Source: Coptis chinensis (Eukaryota > Streptophyta > Magnoliopsida > Ranunculales > Ranunculaceae). Taken from it: DNA of 64,000 nucleotides. The notes beneath the pieces were generated by a model. The model made no database searches and was not told the origin of the DNA. It worked only from the letters and a program-made list of their open reading frames with translations. Within the stretch, counting starts at the first letter, position 1. Every line of letters starts with the position of its first letter. Of this stretch, positions 60,636 through 64,000 are shown piece after piece. The position numbers and the translations under genes were made by a program. The stretch is from the NCBI GenBank assembly GCA_015680905.1, contig CM027377.1, positions 37,038,501 through 37,102,500 on the forward strand, given 5' to 3'.

Positions 60636-61990
60636 TCACCTTAAAGCAAAAGATGGAATGGAATGGGAAATGAATACATCAGAAAAGAGGATTAAATCCT
60701 CGTAGATGGGATCTTGGAGAAGGATTTCTTCAACATCCGTAGACCGTAACTCATGAAAAGGTTTGAGGCGCTGACCATTGACTTTAAGTGTACTGTTGTC
60801 TTTATGGTTATTTAAAGTAATAGCCCCATAAGGGGTGACTTCAGTTATATTAAAAGGACCAGTCCATCGAGTATTCAGTTTTCCTGGAAAAAGATATAAT
60901 CTAGAGTTATAAAGTAAAACATTTTGACCAACTTCGAAATATTTTCGTAAAATATGCTTGTCATGAATCGTTTTCATGTTGGTTTTGTAATCTTTTGAAA
61001 GGTCATAAGCATCATTTCGAATCTCTTCGAGCTCGTTTATTTGTAGTTTACGCTTTTCACCTGCCGCATCGAGATTATAATTAAGGGTTTTGCCCACAGG
61101 GCATGATGCTCTAGTTCAACTGGCAGATGACAAGGTTTTCCAAAGACAAGCCTATAGGGGGACATCCCTATAGGTGTTTTAAAAGCGGTTATGTATGCCC
61201 ATAGTGCATCGTTCAGACGGAGAGACCAATCTTTCCTATTTGGATTAATTGTTTTATCTAAGATACGTTTAATCTCTCGATTAGAGACTTCTACTTGACC
61301 ACTTGTTTGAGGATGGTATGGAGTTGCAACCTTGTGGGTTACTCCATATTTTTTCATGATATGTTCAAAAACCCGATTGCAAAAATGTGATCCACCATCA
61401 CCGATGATGGCTTTTGGAATACCAAATCTTGAAAAAATGGGTTCTTTTATGAACCCGATGACTGTTTTGTTATCATTGTTACGACATGGTATGACCTCAA
61501 TCTATTTAGATACATAGTCTACGGCTACTAGGATGTAGATGAAACCATGAAATCGATTCCCCAGACGTTGAAAATCTCCACTATGAGAATGGGATTTAAA
61601 GGCATCGTGTTACGTACAGAAATATGATCGAGATGTTGGCAACGAATACATACTTTGCAATGAAGAAATGCATCGCGAAAGAGTGTTGACCAACAGAATC
61701 TACATTATAAGACCTTAGTAGCAGTTTTATTGGCACTAAAATGCCCTCCACAAGCCTGCTCGTGGCAAAAGGAAAGAACAGCAGATTGTTCCCATTCTGG
61801 AATGCAACGTCGGATGATCTGATATGGGCAGTATTTGAAAAGATATGGGTCATCCTAATGATAGTACTTTACTTGAGCCAGGAATTTCTTTCTCTGATTT
61901 CTATTCCACAATGGCGGAGTCTCTTCAGTCACCAGATAATTCACAATATCAACATACCAGGGTGCAAAAAGGATCGCGTAAAGGTGCTCA
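60636..61990 (-). other. Gypsy B integrase region (fossil)
   Basis: Integrase zinc-binding residues (CHEQACGGHF followed by a CKVCIRCQ-type pair, about 61770-61635), core motifs including [20 protein letters not shown] and a [20 protein letters not shown] stretch, and a C-terminal GPFNITEVTPYGAI segment are all visible on the minus strand. It is typical of Ty3/Gypsy and is fossil. Confidence 0.85.
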
Positions 61991-62004
61991 TCACATTACA
62001 CCAT

Positions 62005-62220
62005 AACAACATTTTTGTGACGCCTATTTGGCGTCAAAAAAAAATTTTGTGATGCCAATTTGGCGTCAGTTATTTTTGTGACGGCATTTTGGAGTCACAA
62101 ATTTGCGACGACATTCTGGCGTCACTTTTTTTGTAATGGTGTTTTGGTGTCAAAAATTTGTGACGGCATTCTAGATTTGTGACACCATTGCATTTTGGCG
62201 TCACTTATTTGTATTAATAT
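62005..62220 (+). mobile_element. CACTA-like left terminus with TGACGCC-type subterminal repeats
   Basis: CACCATAACAACATTTTTGTGACG is read at about 62009. It is followed by at least seven repeats of GTGACG(C/G)C(A/T)(A/T)TTTGGCGTC in both orientations up to 62210. The Gypsy B reading stops where this begins, so it marks an insertion. The opposite terminus was not found. The short inverted repeats are characteristic of CACTA-type or related elements. Confidence 0.55.
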
Positions 62221-63880
62221 TTCAAAAAAAAAAATGTTGCTAGCCACATTTTAAAACTACCTGCGGGTGCTCTAAGCACTGCTATAAATTTCTTTCCATT
62301 CATCCATAACTCATTACTATATCACAAGGTAAAAAGTAATCTTATATTAAAAATACTTTATACAACATTGTATTATATTCTCAATTGTCAACAAATGTAA
62401 ATTTCACTCAACAATAGTGTTAACAATGCCTACATTATATATGTTCCTACACTTACAAGGAACCATTAGACAATGACTTGTAAAAACACAAGAAAGACCT
62501 CTCTCTCAAAGACTGGCCACCATGTTTCATCTTTCTCGTCTTCTTGATAGCCTTCTTTCAAACTTCTCTCCTCCATCCTTGAAGTTTTGTACCATATGCA
62601 ATAGTATCAGCGTTCGGCAAACAACGATAATATTACATTACAGTCCAGCAACACTTCCCAACAAGTAAAATAAGGTCCACCACTACGCATCACAAAAAAA
62701 AAACAATTAACAAATGCCAAACAAAGCCCCAAGGTCCTAGTTATAGATATAAGTATTAAACTATTCAGGCATTAGTTATAAATGCAAATATGAATTGCAA
62801 CACATAATTTGACCATTGATTACCTTTATACATATTGATGTCAAGCTTGTCGATCTTCACTTGAAATTGCACTAGTGCATATCGATTTTCCCATTCCTTG
62901 GAATAAAATCTAATTAAACAAATGCCTAAATGTGTTTCTAAACATAGAATCTGTCCTTAGGATGCCTAATGGGGAGCTAATTTTCAACATAATGCAATAG
63001 TATGTAATGAAACTTATGAGGACAATTGAAATTCACAACCTATTGACCTGTACACATTGAACTCCATCAACCCATTAACCTTTACACAGTCAATTTCACG
63101 ATGAAGACTCAATACCCAATACAAGAAAATCATATAACACATTACCATGTACACATTCAACTCCATTAAAAGTAGGGTTTTTTAGACTTTGGTCCTAACA
63201 ATAGTTGGTTTATTAGGGTTTGGTCCAGAAAAGCTCCTAGTTTTGGTTGTTGACTATCAGTCAACTGAGTTGATTGTGGTCAATTTGCATGTATTTTTGA
63301 AATAACAATAATACCCCTCGCATGTAACATCACGTGCTTCCAGTTTTATCAAATTTATTCAACACGTATTGACATATGACTTCTCATTTCGATGTGGTCG
63401 TCAGATTTTAAATTTGCGCATCTCGAGAATACAAGTTTCGATGTGCTTCCAGGATAGCGGCATTTGTTGTCTCAAAGACAAAGTTTGCATCATCCATTCC
63501 ATCACAGGCATCAACAAGGGAGAATCGAGTTGCTTAAGCAGAAAATTCCTCAATAGCTTGGCGCAAGGTCCTAAAATTCCCAATAGATCGACTTGGACAT
63601 TTGTATAAGGTCAAACTCAAACGGCAATTTTCCCTGTATAATCAGCGTTTATGGTATCCTCTTTGTGGGCAGAAAGAGGGTTCTCAACGAAATTGTGGGC
63701 GAAGAAGCTTAGACTTGTGGGCAGCGTTTATGGTATCCTTTTTGTGGTATCCTCTTTGTGGGCGAAGAAGCTTAGACTTGGAACGAAATTGTTCCTTGTC
63801 AACAAGGAAGGCAACTAAGAAAAATTACGCGTGTTTGGTCTGAAAGGCTCGTTAGATAAATTGCAACACTTCTCATCGCT
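62221..63880. other. Unassigned DNA, possibly the body of the CACTA-like remnant
   Basis: No recognisable gene is present. At 63640-63790 the words TTTATGGTATCC(T/C)TTTTGTG and GGGCGAAGAAGCTTAGACTTG are each duplicated locally. A minus-strand stretch near 63540-63420 reads RFSLVDACDGMDDANFVFET in one frame and may be a piece of a gene that I cannot identify. Confidence 0.35.
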
Positions 63881-63881
63881 A

Positions 63882-64000
63882 CACCATAACAGACTATTAC
63901 TAATGGCAACGCATTTTAAGTCAAATTTTCGCAACGCGAATAATAAGCGTTGTAAATATGGTGTGGGTAAAGTGTTGGAAATATTTGCAACGGTTAAAAA
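63882..64000 (+). mobile_element. Second CACTA-like left terminus, cut by the window edge
   Basis: CACCATAACAGACTATTACT begins at about 63882. It is followed by GGCAACGCATTTTAAGTC and TTCGCAACGCGAATAATAAGC, subterminal words built on GCAACGC and its complement GCGTTG. The first ten bases equal those at 62009. The element continues beyond the window. Confidence 0.45.

Larger units (their letters stand above)
51928..62004 (-). mobile_element. Gypsy B: Athila-like Ty3/Gypsy retrotransposon, opposite strand (fossil)
   Basis: Minus-strand parts, from high to low coordinates: integrase zinc-binding and core (about 61990-61040; [20 protein letters not shown]) and integrase C-terminus (61097-60636; LNTRWTGPFNITEVTPYGAI); env-region/ATHILA ORF1-like frames (57317-55852); a polypurine ATTTGGGGGTGG near 53785; an LTR-like stretch from about 53769 to 53030; and a gag fragment (52997-51928; KVFKNLTINLPFLDAIKSLP). 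The gag fragment lies beyond the LTR and may belong to a neighbouring copy. It contains a LINE (58004-59813) and a hAT-like MITE (60004-60204). It is broken in many places and not whole. Confidence 0.75.

Overview
The window reads as intergenic, transposon-dense nuclear DNA of a flowering plant, probably a eudicot. The evidence is a FAR1-type Mutator (MULE) transposase, a plant mobile domain (PMD) gene, a CACTA element with TNP2 and Ulp1 proteins, Copia and Athila-like Gypsy retroelements, a plant-type LINE reverse transcriptase, and MITEs. I see no convincing single-copy host gene, no tRNA or rRNA gene and no CRISPR array. The species cannot be named from this sequence.

Layout. (1) 1-11030: a composite about 11 kb long, bounded by two arrays of short palindromes in opposite orientation (1-690 and about 10540-11030). 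Inside are a decayed MULE transposase (+, 772-3113), a cluster of GC-rich palindromes (4096-4790), a PMD gene on the minus strand (about 5500-8381) and a block that looks organellar (about 8620-10540). (2) 11030-16190: AT-rich DNA with a fold-back element, a solo LTR in minus orientation and weak coding remnants. (3) 16190-42545: nested elements. Copia B (minus) was entered by Copia A (minus, 16525-36969; LTRs at both ends, 5-bp target duplication GTTCA). Copia A was entered by a CACTA element (+, 19539 to about 34475) and by a hAT-like MITE. The CACTA in turn holds another copy of that MITE and a 753-bp Mutator-type MITE. Copia B also holds a short non-autonomous LTR element (39158-40977). 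(4) 42550-62004: two Athila-like Gypsy elements facing opposite ways. The second contains a truncated LINE (58004-59813) with a target duplication, and a third copy of the hAT-like MITE. (5) 62005-64000: two CACTA-like left termini and unassigned DNA.

How the parts relate. The CACTA is the only element whose gene set is mostly legible: a TNP2 transposase (transposase-associated domain, TNP2 core, DUF4218, DUF4216) followed by a multi-exon En/Spm second gene with DUF8039 repeats and a C-terminal Ulp1-type cysteine protease with its catalytic residues visible. Both genes contain breaks, so the copy is probably not autonomous. Everything else looks like fossils at different stages of decay. The most unusual points are the palindrome-array-bounded MULE/PMD composite, the triplicated DUF8039 segment, and a MITE family seen three times with clean 8-bp target duplications.
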